From Casuarina equisetifolia (Eukaryota > Streptophyta > Magnoliopsida > Fagales > Casuarinaceae), in assembly GCA_028551475.1 (NCBI GenBank), contig CM052361.1:1619501-1683500 (forward strand): DNA of 64,000 nt, read 5' to 3'. Shown here one piece after another: positions 1 through 11,479 of the stretch. The translations under genes were made by a program, and so were the position numbers. The notes beneath the pieces were generated by a model that searched no databases, was not told where the DNA came from, and was given only the letters and a program-made list of their open reading frames with translations. Each line of letters starts with the position of its first letter. Position 1 is the stretch's first letter.

Positions 1-380
1 TGGCGGGTTGGTCGATCACGTACCCGGGAGGAAAAGTTTAAGGTAAGGGATATTTTATGTCCCTATCTTTTTTCGCACCCGTAAAGGGTTTCTCTAAGTT
101 TGTCACTGCTGCCGCTGAAACTAATTCCGACCATCATCTTCCTTGTTCTACCGGGACTTCACTCATTTGTGCTTCACAAATAGAATTATGTCTTATTCTT
201 TCTGATAAATTGATTGTATAGAATTTACCATAATTTTTAATCATATATCTGGTTTATCTACTGATGATAAAGAGTAAGAGTTTTTCTATTATCCCAACTA
301 GTGATATCGTCTGATTTTATGGAACCATAAACTACAGCATAATGCTTGTTGAGTTACTTGAATTCAAGCACAGGTCATTG
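1..380 (+). promoter_or_regulatory. Orphan DUF247 5' module (no gene body follows)
   Basis: This stretch matches the 5' module that precedes every DUF247 copy in the window: the GAGGTAAGG-like site near 40-50, the 'agggtttctctaagtttgtcactgc' segment, and the 'cccaactagtgata' and 'aaccataaact' blocks. It is followed directly by sequence typical of the intergenic part of the next unit (about 380-500), and no DUF247 coding sequence lies between. The coding body of this unit therefore appears deleted, or the module was duplicated alone. The left edge is cut by the window. Confidence 0.6.
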
Positions 381-519
381 AAGCATTTAAAAGCCAGATA
401 AAGAACTAATCACGGGTTAAAGACTTGAATGTGTCAATGCATACATGTACCACAAGACGTGCTCTGGCCGAGGTTGATAAAACATTTTTTGACTTTTGAA
501 ACCAAAAGATCGTTTCCTA

Positions 520-1525
520 GACATGAACGCCACCGAGTACCACTTTTGGGCTGAATTTTTTATTGATTCTTAGCTATTTCGACACTATTGCTATTACCAA
601 TGGACAATCTTAAATTTTTAATCGTTTTTGGTTCGTTGGCACATAATGTTTCCAATGCTTCGATTCGGGACCATGATTTAAGTGACGGTGACAGGGAGCA
701 CCAAACTCAAGGTTCAAGCCTCAAAATGCCACCTACCTTCTTGTTATGGTGATTTGGTTGACCGTGTACAACGGATCCCTTTACCGGCCGGCTAAGTCTC
801 CGAAGTGAATCAGCCGTCAACTCGTGGTTTCGTCGACCGTGTACCTCAGAGGAAACATTTGAGGTAAGGGATCTCTTATCTCCTCATTTTCTCTAAGTTT
901 GTCACTGCCGCCGCTCAAACTAATTCCCACTTTCATCTTCAATGTGTTGCTGCGAAACTCACAACATTTGTGCTTCACAAATAAATCTTGTCTTGTTCTT
1001 TCTAATAAACTGGATTCCACAAAAACAAATTAGTCTGTTTACCATAAGTTTTATGCATCTACCTAATTTATCAACTAATGCGAGGAAGAGTGAGTTTCTT
1101 TATTATCCCAATAAGTGATAATGTCAAATCTTATGGAACCATAAACCTCAGCATAATGCTTAGTGTATTATAACTTGCTGCAGGCATGCTCAAAAAATCA
1201 ACAGGAGCCAGAGCCCTAGTTTTGAGAGTGGTGGATACGGCAAGTAGCTGGTATGGGAATTTAATGCTAACATTTTTGCCTTAGTTTGGCTGTGATTTAA
1301 ATATTTGTGTTGTCTGTTTTTTTTTTTTCCAACAAAAATTGGTTTCATTTCAAATTCTTGTTTTTCCTCTTTTTAAAGAATTCAAAGCACTTCTCGTTTT
1401 CTAAACCAAAGAAGAAATTCCGTCCATGAGCTTAGAAAAATTTCTTTTAGTTGGTGTTATTTGTTTTCTAGGTCATTTTTGAAGATTAGTTACGGGCAAA
1501 AAGGAGTCATAGGCAATACCAAAAT
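520..1525 (+). promoter_or_regulatory. 5' module (putative promoter and spliced 5' UTR) of DUF247 copy 1
   Basis: It begins with the conserved 'gacatgaacgccaccgagtac' block and carries a single copy of the GC-rich block (core near 783-800). A donor-like GAG|GTAAGG lies near 861-869, a candidate small non-coding exon near 1185-1248 (acceptor gctgcag, donor ctg|gtatgg), and an acceptor-like 'tctag|gtcattttt' near 1468-1480, just before the start codon. The same order recurs upstream of the other copies. The exon-intron reading is inferred from conservation and splice-site consensus only. Confidence 0.5.
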
Positions 1526-2790
1526 ATGGCTGCAAATGGTGGAGGTGTTGACAATATTAATGTTGAAGACTTGGCATCTTCTCTCCTAGCAGAAATAATG
1601 ATTGATAATACAATTATGAGGCCTCATAGTTGCATCTTCAAAACACCCTCAGTTCTCTATCAGCACAATGAAAAATCTTATGTTCCTGATGCATTCTCTA
1701 TTGGTCCTCTCCACCACAGCCGTCAAAACCTAAAAGCCACAAAAAAAATCAAATCTATGAATTTGCAAGGCCTCATCTCTCGATCACATTTTCCAGAAAC
1801 GAGGTTAAAAGAGATCATTAATTCCATTACAATTATAGAAAAAGAGATCTGTGAATGTTATGCTGATCCTATTGGCTTTAGTTCAACTGAATTTTTGAAA
1901 ATCTTGGTTGTTGATGGTTGCTTTATCATTGAGTTATTTCGAAGGAATGCTTATATGCAACTCAAAGAAAAAGATGACCCAATTTTCACAAAATCTTGTA
2001 TGTTCCGGTTGGTGTACCATGATTTGATATTGCTGGAAAACCAAATACCATGGATGGTAATTGAGCATTTGCTCAGCACGACCCTAGATTCTGTAGATGA
2101 CATGCCCCTGGTTCAGCTTGCCACAAAATTTTTTCAGGTCATTTTCCCGTCCACTCGGCCTCCTATAAGTCGCCCTATTGAAGACATCAAACATATTCTC
2201 GACTTGATTAGAAAATGGTTGGCTCCAACAACTAAATGGAAGGAAGAGTGCAGCCTGGAATGGGAACCTATGCCGTCTGCCACCAGCCTCAAAAGGGCTG
2301 GAATCAAAATAAGAAGGGGTTTGTCTGAAAGCATCTTGGACATCAAGTTCAAAGATGGTGTTCTAAAAATCCCAAGAGTGTGATCCACGATTTAACTGAA
2401 ACCATCTTTCCGAATCTTATCAGTTTTGAACAATGTTATCCTGACTGTGAAGCCAGGTTCACTTTTTATTCCATGCTTCCGGACAACCTCATTAACAATG
2501 AGAGGGACATGAGAATATTCTGCAAAAAAGACATCATATACAATAGAATGAGTCCGGAGGATGCAGTAGAGTTCTTTAACAAGCTTCGCCACGATGCTTT
2601 TCTGAAAAATTATCACTATGTAAGTCTTTGTGAGGAAGTGAGTAGATATAGCCACCGTAATTGGCCTAAATGGCGTGCGGTTCTTGTGCGGAATCATTTC
2701 AGCAATCCATGGGTTTCTCTTTCGACGTTTATCAGCATTATTTTGCTGATCATCTCTTTGGTATAAGCCTGGAGTACCATGCCAAGATAG
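1526..2790 (+). pseudogene. DUF247/UPF0481 gene, copy 1, frameshifted with an early stop
   Basis: This is a full-length DUF247 body: 'IFKTPSVLY' near the N-terminus, 'PDAFSIGPLHHS', 'VVDGCFIIELFR', 'DLILLENQIPW', then the C-terminal 'IHDLTETIF' and 'FNKL' blocks. Two lesions are visible against the intact copies. One base is missing around 2377-2380, where intact copies read IPRIVIHD, which puts a TGA at 2381. After correcting the frame, the Gln codon of the C-terminal 'QAWYTMP' motif is TAA at 2764-2766. The body would otherwise end at 2790. The first 285 codons stay open, so a truncated protein without the C-terminal membrane segment is possible. A sequencing error at the indel cannot be excluded, but the second nonsense change supports decay. 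Confidence 0.85.
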
Positions 2791-5560
2791 TACCTTGTTG
2801 TTATGGTTGGTCTTATCGATGTCCATTTTGATGCCAACTATGAAAAGAATAAAGATTATTGTTGTGTTCTCTAGTATGTCATTTTTTTTTTTGCTAGAAA
2901 ATGGATGTTGGATCAGCCTTGATTCATTGTAAGTTTCTTTCCGTCTGTTTTTCTCATTGTTATAGAACTAAGATTTTACATAATGCTTTCTTGTAATGGT
3001 CCCTCAGGCTTCAACTGGATGGAGTTGATGTTTTTCGTCGAAAATAAAGCTCTGCCAATGCCATGTTCAACCTCAAAAAAAAAAAAAAAAAAAAAAAATT
3101 TCTCAGCGATTTGACATTTGTGGTCCTTGAGAAGGCTCGAATCATGTAATCAGGAATGCATGGATTCTTTGTAGGTGTAGGAGAACACTAGATCAAATCC
3201 TTTTACATGAGAACCACGATTTTCTTAAATACAGATCAACACATATTAGTCTCCATAAGTAGTGTTCCGTCTATCTTTACAAATAGGTTGAAACTGGGCA
3301 TCCGCTCCTGAGATATGTTTATTAGTTTCAAAGAAGTAAATATGAGGTGGGAGCAAAAAACTCAAGAACCAAGCAAGTGCAGTTGAATCAAAACTAAAAA
3401 ATGAAAAAATAAAATGAATATACAAATTAATAAAAAGCAAGTTATATTTTTTGTAAATTGTCATGTATATTTATATCAAATAGTTCAAAACAAACATCTA
3501 CCAAACATCTATTATTTAGGCTAAAAAATGCCCTGAAAAATACTAAAGCTCTTGTAAATAGTTGATAGAATTATAGGTCTTACTCTTTTAATTGATGAGA
3601 TATTATCACTTTCTTGATTTTGATAACAATAGTTATGCTTTCAAGGTTTTGATCAATAAATCTCTTATATTCCTTTTGTTCTAAAGTTGTTGCAATATTT
3701 GCTATAAATGGATTACCTTAATGGATTGAAGATGGAGGGAGTTGTCAAATTTTATAAAGAAGAGCTCATATTTAACTTAAAATCTTAAAGCATTAAATAT
3801 AGGATCTTATCTTTTAATAAATTACTTTTTATAAAACTGTAAATTTGTATTAATAAAAATTTGTATATAAAAGCATATAGGCAATACCCCAACATAACAA
3901 AAATTTAAAAAATACAAAAAGATGAAAGTTAGAAGCTTCCTAATTTAACTTAAAATAACATTTTTTTAAGATGATTTTATATTTCAAAATAAAAAAAATT
4001 CTCTTTCATATAAATTTTTTTACTTTTTTACTTTTTATTTTTCTTATGTGAGACTTAACGCACCCTTTTACTCTAAGTGTGGGATAACACTATTTATAGT
4101 GATCTTTGTTCATAAGCGAAGGGGTGAAATTTAGGTTTTTAATGAACTTCTTAGTAATGTGAGATAACTCTAAATCTTTTATTTAATAAATCACTTCAAC
4201 TTTGGTACTATGTTAGATTTTATAGAGACAAATCTATATCAAACTTAAAATTCTAAGGCATTAAGAGAATGAATTCATTTCTTTATAAATTATTTTTGAA
4301 GTTTTTATTTTTCTCTTGGGGAGTTAATAGAAGAAAGTGAACTGGATGATCAAAGCTCTGAAAAAGATCTAGAAACCTTTGAGAGTCTCAAACACTACTT
4401 CACATCATGGGTTATGTTTATCCCGTGTCATCATAGCATAGGTCATGTTTCAACAAAGGATTTTAGAATATATTACTCTGTTTGGTCATTTAGGCTAGTG
4501 TTCTTCGCTTCTCAACTCTCATCATAACTACGACTCATCCTTGTAAACATTTCAAGGCACTTGGTAAAATATAAGAGAAAATTTAAATCTCTATCGGGAT
4601 ATTATTCAACGTCCAAAGACCTCAAATTCACTGTGGTTCTCAATACGTTCGAGAGGTTTCTCGTGGTGCGCCTGCCATGAAAGTCATGGAGTTTCTTTTG
4701 TTTCGTGGGGCGCCTGCATTGGCATTTTGATCTATGATCTCTGATCAAAAGAAAAATTGTGGTATTCAAGACAATTCCAAGCATTAAAGCATTTAAATGT
4801 CCGATAAAGAACTGATCACGTGTCACAGACTTACAAAACTGAACACAACCTATTTTACAGGGAGACGAGATCAATGTGAAAGCACACATGGATGTGCAGG
4901 GAAAGAGACCAGACTAATGTGAAAGCACACATATCCATGCAGGGGAGAGACCAGGCAAATGTGAAAGCATACAAACAAAAAGCCATATGAAAGATTAAAC
5001 AATGACTTAGTGGGTGATCAACTTTTACAAATAATATAAAAATGTCCACACATCATAAAATCCAAATTAAGGATGGGCCCACAAAGCACATAAAATGTAT
5101 AAAATTTGCTCATGCGGTTCCATGTTTATCAAAATAAATCTCATGTTTAAGCCTTTTGAATCTGTAAGTTTGACTCTTTGGAAAAAAAAGAAAAAGGAAA
5201 AGAAAGAAAGAGTGAAAACGAAGAACATTCCCTTAACAACAATGATTTTCAAACCACTTATCCTCGTACTCTAAATATAAGTTATTAATAAAAGGACGAG
5301 ATTCCAAAAATCTATAAACTAAAATATAAAGATAAATCCAAAGCGGAGTTAACGAAGGGACTGGTTTGAACGTATCGATGAAAAAAAGAAGAGATAGATG
5401 ATGATAAAAACAAGTATTCCTAGGCTACCTTACATGCGTCTTTGCATCCTACACTTAGAATTAATAATTACAGTTGACAGTTGGGTTACAGGTCAATAGA
5501 ACAAAGAACATGAAATAGTTTGATTGTTCTTCAGACCTACGCAATGAATTCTTTGTCGGA
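2791..5560. other. Intergenic DNA between copies 1 and 2
   Basis: The first 400 bases are a conserved 3' flank shared with other copies ('aatgctttcttgtaatggtccc', then 'gagaaggctcgaatcatgtaatcaggaatgcatgg'). About 3250-4490 is AT-rich sequence with no counterpart after copy 2, so it was probably inserted here or lost there. About 4500-5270 is shared with other units: 'gttcttcgcttctca', 'gatcacgtg...cagacttacaaaact', and several 'gtgaaagcacacat' blocks. A poly(A) run lies at about 3076-3100. No coding sequence is supported. Confidence 0.6.
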
Positions 5561-7027
5561 GGCGTGCACGTGCAGGCGTGTGTGGTCTGTGATGTTCTCC
5601 AATTTCTTTGCTTCCGCAAGGGACGATTCTAATAAGCTTTTCAGTTTTCCCTGCAATGGAAGCGGAGCACCACCGTTTTAACTTTTCGACTGACTGACGT
5701 GCTCCGGCTGAGTGGGTTTAGAAACCTAAAGATCGTGTCCCAGACATGAACGCCACCGAGTACCACCTTTGGGTATTCGATTCTTAGCTGTTTCCGATGC
5801 GATGTCGGCTAATCAACGGACAAAATCTCTATTTTATTTATTTATTTATTTGGGTCGTGTTTGGCTCTTTCGCACATGATGTTTTCAGTAGTTCGATTCC
5901 GGGCCATGATTTAGGTGACGGCGATAGCGAGCACGAAACCGAGCATTCAAGTCTCAAGATGCCACCTATGTTACTGTTATGGTGGTTTGGTTGATCATGT
6001 ACAACGGGTCCTTTGACTGGCCTGCGTAGTCTCCGACGTAAATCAGCCGTGAACACCTGGTTCAGGGGGTTTGTTCGACATCGTGCCCGCGAGAGGTTTG
6101 AGGTAAGGGATCCTTATGATAAAGGGTTTCTCTAAGCTTGTCACTTGTTGCTGCCTGAAATAATTAAGTCTGTTTATCATAAGCTTGAAACATTTATCAG
6201 GTTTATTAATTGGTGCGATGAAGAGTGGAGTTTCTTTTTAATCCCAACTAGTGATAACGTCCAATCTCAGGGAATTTTAAACCATAACCTAATGCTTATT
6301 GAATATCCTCGGATAAGCATTAGGTTATGGACTTCTCTTGAAAGGTAAGATAATCGTATGGTAAATAGACTTCTCTTGCGAAGAAAAAAGTAGCAGCTAC
6401 TTATTTTATCTTTTAAAAATTATATTTCTGGAATAAAAATAATAATTTTAGTTTAATTTCTTTAATATATTTATGAATTTCTCTTCTAATGTGCTGCATG
6501 CTTGCAGGAAAAAACCTCTAGCAGCCAAAACCCTAATTCTAAGGGTGGTGGAACCGGCAAGTAGTTGCTTCTTATCTGGTATGTAAATTAAGTGCTATCA
6601 TTTTTCCCTTAGTTTGGCTTTGATTTGAAATATTTGTGCTGCCTATTTGTTGTTGTTGTTCTTCTTCTTTTTAATTTTTTTAATTTTTTTTAATTTTGTT
6701 TAATTTTTTTAATTTCTTTTAATTTTTTTATTTGTTTTAATTTTTTTAAAATTTATTTTAATTTTTTAATTTTTAAAACAAAAATTGGTTTCATTTCAAA
6801 TGTTTGTGTTTCATATTTTTAAGGAGTTCAAATCACTTCTCGTTTTCAAAATCAAAGAGAAATTATCATCCATAAGCTTAGAAAACTTTTTTTTTTGGTT
6901 CGTGTTATTCTTTTATGAGGAATCCTCCTTGTTATTTTTGTTTTCAATTTTCCTTTCGTTCGTTTTGTAGGTCATTTTTGAAGACTAGTCTCCATTAGCA
7001 AGACGGACTAATAAGTAAAACTAAAAT
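5560..7027 (+). promoter_or_regulatory. 5' module of DUF247 copy 2
   Basis: The module has the conserved blocks in order: 'gacatgaacgccaccgagtacc' (about 5743), one GC-rich block with 'agtctccgacgtaaatcagccgt' (about 6028), GAG|GTAAGG (about 6099), a candidate small exon from about 6507 to 6579 (acceptor ttgcag, donor ctg|gtatgt), and the acceptor 'gttttgtag|gtcattttt' just before the gene. An AT-rich low-complexity stretch (about 6660-6780) of T-runs interrupted by AA lies inside the inferred second intron. Confidence 0.5.
6660..6780. repeat. Low-complexity T-rich repeat
   Basis: This is an imperfect tandem of TTTAATTTTT-like units, about 120 bases, inside the inferred 5' UTR intron of DUF247 copy 2. 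It is absent or much shorter in the modules of the other copies, so it is a local expansion. Confidence 0.8.
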
Positions 7028-8312
7028 ATGGTTGTGAACAAAGGAGGTATTGATAATGTTAAAGTTGAAGACCTAGTATCTTCTATCTTAGCAAAAATAA
7101 TGGTTGATGATTCGCTCATGGGGTCTCAAAGTCGCATCTTCAAAACACCCGCTATTCTCTATTCACAAAAAGAAAAAGCTTATATTCTTGACGCATTTTC
7201 CATTGGTCCTCTCCACCATAGCAATCAAAACTTGCAAGCCACTAAAAATATCAAGTACAAGTATTTGCGAGGCCTTCTCTCTCGATCACCATTTCCAGAG
7301 ACAAGGTTGAGAAATATCATTAATTTCATTATGGTTATGGAGAAAGCGGTTCGTGAATTTTATGCTGATCCAATAGATTTCAGTCCAATTGAATTTGTGA
7401 AAATCTTAATTATTGATGGTTGCTTTATCACTGAGCTATTCCGAAAGAATGTTTATAAGCAACTCTCAAAGAAAAAGATGACCCAGTTTTCACCAAATCC
7501 GGTATGTTCCGTTGCTACACCATGATTTGATACTGTTGGAAAACCAAATACCATGGATGGTACTTGAGCATTTGTTCAACATAACCTTGGATTCTATAGA
7601 CGAGATGCCCCTAGATTCCGTAGATGAGTTGCCGTTGATTCAACTTGCCACAAAAATTTTTCGGGTCATTTTCCCATCCACTTCGCCTCCTGAAATTTGC
7701 CCTATTGAAGACATCAAACATATTCTTGACTTGATTAGAAAATGGGTGGCTTCATCAACAAAAGGAAAGGAAGAAAACAGCATGGAATGGGAACCTATGC
7801 CTTCTGCTGCCAGCCTCGAAATAGTTGGAATTGAAATAAAAAAGGGTTCATCTAAAAGCATCTTGGACATCAAATTCAAAGATGGTGTTCTAGAAATCCC
7901 TCGAATTGTGATCCATGATTTAACAGAAATCATCTTTCGGAATCTTAGTAGCTTTGAACAATGTTATCCCAACTGTGAAGCCAGGTTCACTTCCTACGCT
8001 ATGCTTATGGACAACCTCATCAGCAATGCCGAGGACATGAGCATACTCTGCGAAAATGACACATATAATAGAATGAGTTTGGAGGATGCAGTCCAGTTTT
8101 TCAACAAGCTTAACCACAATGCTTTTGTGGAAAATTATCACTATGTTAGTCTTTGTGACGAAGTGAATGCTCATAGCAACCGCATTTGGCCTAGATGGCG
8201 GGCGGTTCTTGTAGAAAATCATTTCAGCAATCCCTGGGCAGCTATTTCCACGTTTGCCGGCGCTATTCTGCTGATCATCTCTGTGTTACAAGCCTGGTAT
8301 ACCAAGCCATGA
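7028..8312 (+). pseudogene. DUF247/UPF0481 gene, copy 2, two frameshifts
   Basis: The body is a complete DUF247 gene from the MVVNKGG start to the C-terminal 'QAWYTKP'. Compared with the intact copies there is a 2-base insertion at about 7463-7466 (an extra TC in the codons for 'KQLKEKDD') and a 1-base deletion at about 7507-7512 (in 'GMLRLLYHD'). The two do not cancel, so the N-terminal 152 or so codons and the C-terminal part lie in different frames. The downstream frame also carries a 24-base in-frame tandem duplication (7587-7610 and 7611-7634) that repeats the 'LDSxDExP' segment. The C-terminal hydrophobic anchor is preserved. The long open downstream frame suggests that inactivation is recent. 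Confidence 0.85.
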
Positions 8313-10415
8313 TGGTTCCATATTCTTTTTATATGACTGTTCCTACTGATGTCCTTGTTTCATGTCAATCATGAAAAGAATAATTGTTACTGAATTCTCT
8401 AGTATGTCATTTCCTTTTGCTAGAAAGTGGCCTCTGGATCTGCCTTGAATTTATTGTAAGTTTCTTTCGGTTTGTTTTTCTCCTTGTTATTCAAAAGTAG
8501 AGCTAAGCCTTTACATAATGCTTTCTTACAATGGTCCCCCAGGCTTCAACTGGACGGCTTTGATGTTTTTCGCAGGAAATAGAAGCTCTGCCAATGCCTT
8601 ATGGGACCACGAAGAACAAACTTTCTAAGCGAGTTTACATTTGCTGCTCCAGAGAAGGCTCGAATTGTGTAATCGAGAAGGCATGGATACTCGAGAGGCG
8701 AAGGACGACACTAGATCAGAGCATTACTATAGACCATATAGGCCTATGTAATCGAGAATGCACGGATCCTTTCCATGGTCATATAGGACAATGTTCTTCG
8801 CTTCTCATCTCTCACCGGAACTACGATTTAGTCTCGTAAATTTTGCAAGGCACTTGGCAAAATATATAACACTTGTTGTGAAAATTTAACAAGGTGCATC
8901 TCATCCACATATATAGATCAAACATATAATTATAAGAATATAAATATCTAATTATAAAAAATTTAAGAGATTTGAATTAACATAATATCTTATTTTTCTT
9001 AAAGTCTTACCAAGTATGTACCTTATAAATTTTTTCATTATCTAGAATTTCCAAAGACGCTTTCTCTCCAACAATTAATTAATCTTTAAGAAGACTTTCT
9101 CATAAAAGCAGCTCATCTACTAGGTTTCCTTTTTATTTATTTATTTATAAAGAAATTTTAATTAGACAATTACATAAATGCCCTCATCATACGAAGATAT
9201 TCCAAATGTACCCTTAAACATAATTATTTCACCAAATCCTAACATCACAATACTGTCTCACATCCAAAATCTTCAAATTGGCTGTAGGTTGAGCCTTGCC
9301 AAGTTTCTTCTGATGCACCTGTCATATGAAGATCACGAAGATTCTTTTGTTTCCCGTTGTTCTTTATTTTACATGTCAATGCGTACAGGTTACAAGTAGA
9401 CCAGATCTGCAAGCACGCATACATATGCAGTGTGAAAGCATGCAAAAAGAAAAGGGCATTCGAAAGATTAAACAATGGCTTAGTGGACTCAAACTTTTAT
9501 AAGTAGTACAACAATATCCACCCATCATAAAACCCAAATTAAGGACCTACGCCCACGAACGCACAAAGGTAAAAAATTTTGGCATGTGATCCAATGCTTA
9601 TCAAACTAATTAACAGGCTTTTTAAAATGACAAATCTCACCTTTAAGCTTTTTTGAACCTAAGTTCGATTCTCTTTAAAAATGGAATGTTCACTTAACAG
9701 CGATGATTTTTCGACATCTTTGTTGGAGGATTAAAATATCATATTAGATACCATATTAGAAATTGAAGGGCCCAACTAAAACACAGAACTGTGGAATAAT
9801 AGGTTGCTAGCAGAAGCTTATAAGGCCAGGCTCTCCTGTCGCCTTACCCAATATGAGACTGGATATTTTAATCCTCCAACACTCTCTCGCAGTCTCACGT
9901 TAGGCGCGGTAAGAGGTGGGACCAGTCTAGAGGGATCACACCAAGGTAGGTGTGACACAGGGCCGACTTTGATATCATATTAGAGTGTGAGGGTTCATCC
10001 CAAAACCTTAAGGCATTAGGTGGAGAATTCTCATCACTTATAAGATCACAGGCCCATCCTCTCACTTCCAATGTGGGACAATACCCACCTTCAACAATCT
10101 TATTAAGAAAAACACCATATTAGAGAGATTCCAAAAACCTATAAACTAAAAGACAAGCGGGCGTGAAACAGATGTTATAAATCCGAAGATAAAGAAGGGA
10201 CGGCAACAGGTAGTGGAGTGGCTTGAGCATATCGACGCATACTGAAAAACTGAAAAGAAAACAGGTAGAAGATAATAAAAACAAGTATTCCTACACTACG
10301 TTATATGCGAGTTTGCGTCCTCCACTTCGAATTAATAAGAACAATTTACAGTTGCGTTACAGCTCTACGCAACTAAGAGGACACTAAATAAGGGACGATT
10401 CTGACAAGCATTTAC
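8313..10415. other. Intergenic DNA between copies 2 and 3
   Basis: The 3' flank of the DUF247 unit is conserved to about 8720 ('gagaaggctcgaat', 'aatcgagaaggcatgga'), followed by the 'gttcttcgcttctcatctctcac' block near 8793 that also occurs near 4500. Blocks with 'gtgaaagcatgc' near 9430 are shared with other intergenic regions. An inverted-repeat element is at 9721-9881. No gene is supported. Confidence 0.6.
9721..9881. mobile_element. Short element with 20-bp perfect terminal inverted repeats
   Basis: TGTTGGAGGATTAAAATATC at 9721-9740 is the exact reverse complement of 9862-9881, with 121 bases between. The ends are TG...CA. It is too short to code. I see no clear target-site duplication (left flank ends catctt, right flank begins ctctct). 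It could be a MITE-like element or an LTR remnant with long inverted ends. The sequence to about 10110 ('ggtgggaccagtctagag', 'cttccaatgtgggacaatac') may belong to the same larger repeat. Confidence 0.5.
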
Positions 10416-10712
10416 TTAAAGCTGGGGAATATCATCTCAAAACACGTGCTGTGAGTGACGGGTCCCAGACATTAATAAGGCACGAAGGCTCGGTCTGATG
10501 CACAGACGTGGATCTGGCTTCTCAGCACACCCCCGCAGTTGGGTTTCTAGTACGAGGGGGGCGACAGTCCACCCATCAGTTACGCAGACCAATTTAAAGT
10601 TGGAAAATACCATCTCAAAACACAACACATGTGGAGTGAGTGGCGGGTCCCAGACATTAATAAAGGAAAAGCTCAGTCTGACATTCCGACGTGAGGCTGT
10701 CTTCTCAAACAC
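10416..10712. repeat. Diverged tandem repeat, period about 178 bp
   Basis: Two copies (about 10416-10530 and 10594-10712) share 'atctcaaaacac', 'cgggtcccagacattaata', 'ctcagtctga' and a 'cttctca-acac' ending, separated by unrelated sequence. Both strands have open frames of 91 codons here, but these are opposite-strand readings of the same repeat and resemble nothing I know. Confidence 0.65.
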
Positions 10713-10849
10713 TTTTTTCAGCTTTCCCTGCGATGGTAAGGGAGGAGCAGCGTCTTTTAACTTTTTAAATTGACTGAATGTCCTCTGGCTGAGTGGAGGT
10801 TAATCGTAATAACAATAATAACAATTTTTCTTTAAACTTCTGAAACATA

Positions 10850-10960
10850 AAGATTGTTTCTCGACGCGAACGCCTCCTTTTCTCTGAATTTTTTATTTGA
10901 TTCTTAGCTGTTTTGGATGCGATGTTGGCCTACCAATGGACAAAATCTTTTTTTTTTTTT
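10850..10960 (+). promoter_or_regulatory. Second orphan fragment of the DUF247 5' module
   Basis: The stretch 'ctgaattttttatttgattcttagctgtttt' followed by 'gatgcgatgttggc' and 'accaatggacaaaatc' is the front part of the 5' module. It breaks off at 10960 into unrelated sequence (about 10975-11215), and a complete module begins again near 11500. It is a truncated module copy without a gene. Confidence 0.55.
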
Positions 10961-11479
10961 TTTTAATCATCAGGTTTTTGACTCCTTCAAAGTCAAAGTT
11001 AGGATAACTAAATCTAGTAATCTTGACCTGTTAATATTTAGCTCTTTGGCATTGGGGCTTTGCCATTAGTATTTAGCCTAATCTTAGTGGGCTCTTATAC
11101 GATTTGATGGTTTTATTAATAGGAGGCCTACTATCCTTAAAAATTAGTTAATAAGGATGTGGTAGTCCTTCACTTGTATCTTCATCTTTGTTGCCTTCTT
11201 TGCCTGATGTGGGAGCATTCCAACGAGAACTAATCACGTGCAAGACACTTATAAAACTGAGTACAACCTTTGTTATACATAGCTATGTGAAAGCACGCAT
11301 GCAGATGCAGGAAGAGAGACCATCTCAATATAAAAATCTCCCCACCTCAACAAAAGAGAAAGAGTGATAATGAAAAAAAATTCCCTTAACAAGGACGACT
11401 TTTGGACCAGTTATCCTCGTCCTCTAAAGACAACTTATTAAGAAAAGCACGAATACTAGAGATTCAAACACGAATACTA

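Noticed and set aside
2134..2826. Antisense open frames opposite DUF247 copy 1, with equivalents at 7640-8222, 13151-13898, 16744-17374, 24333-24728, 27281-27944 and 31869-32262
   Set aside because: They recur at the same place opposite every DUF247 copy and simply mirror its codons; no domain of their own.
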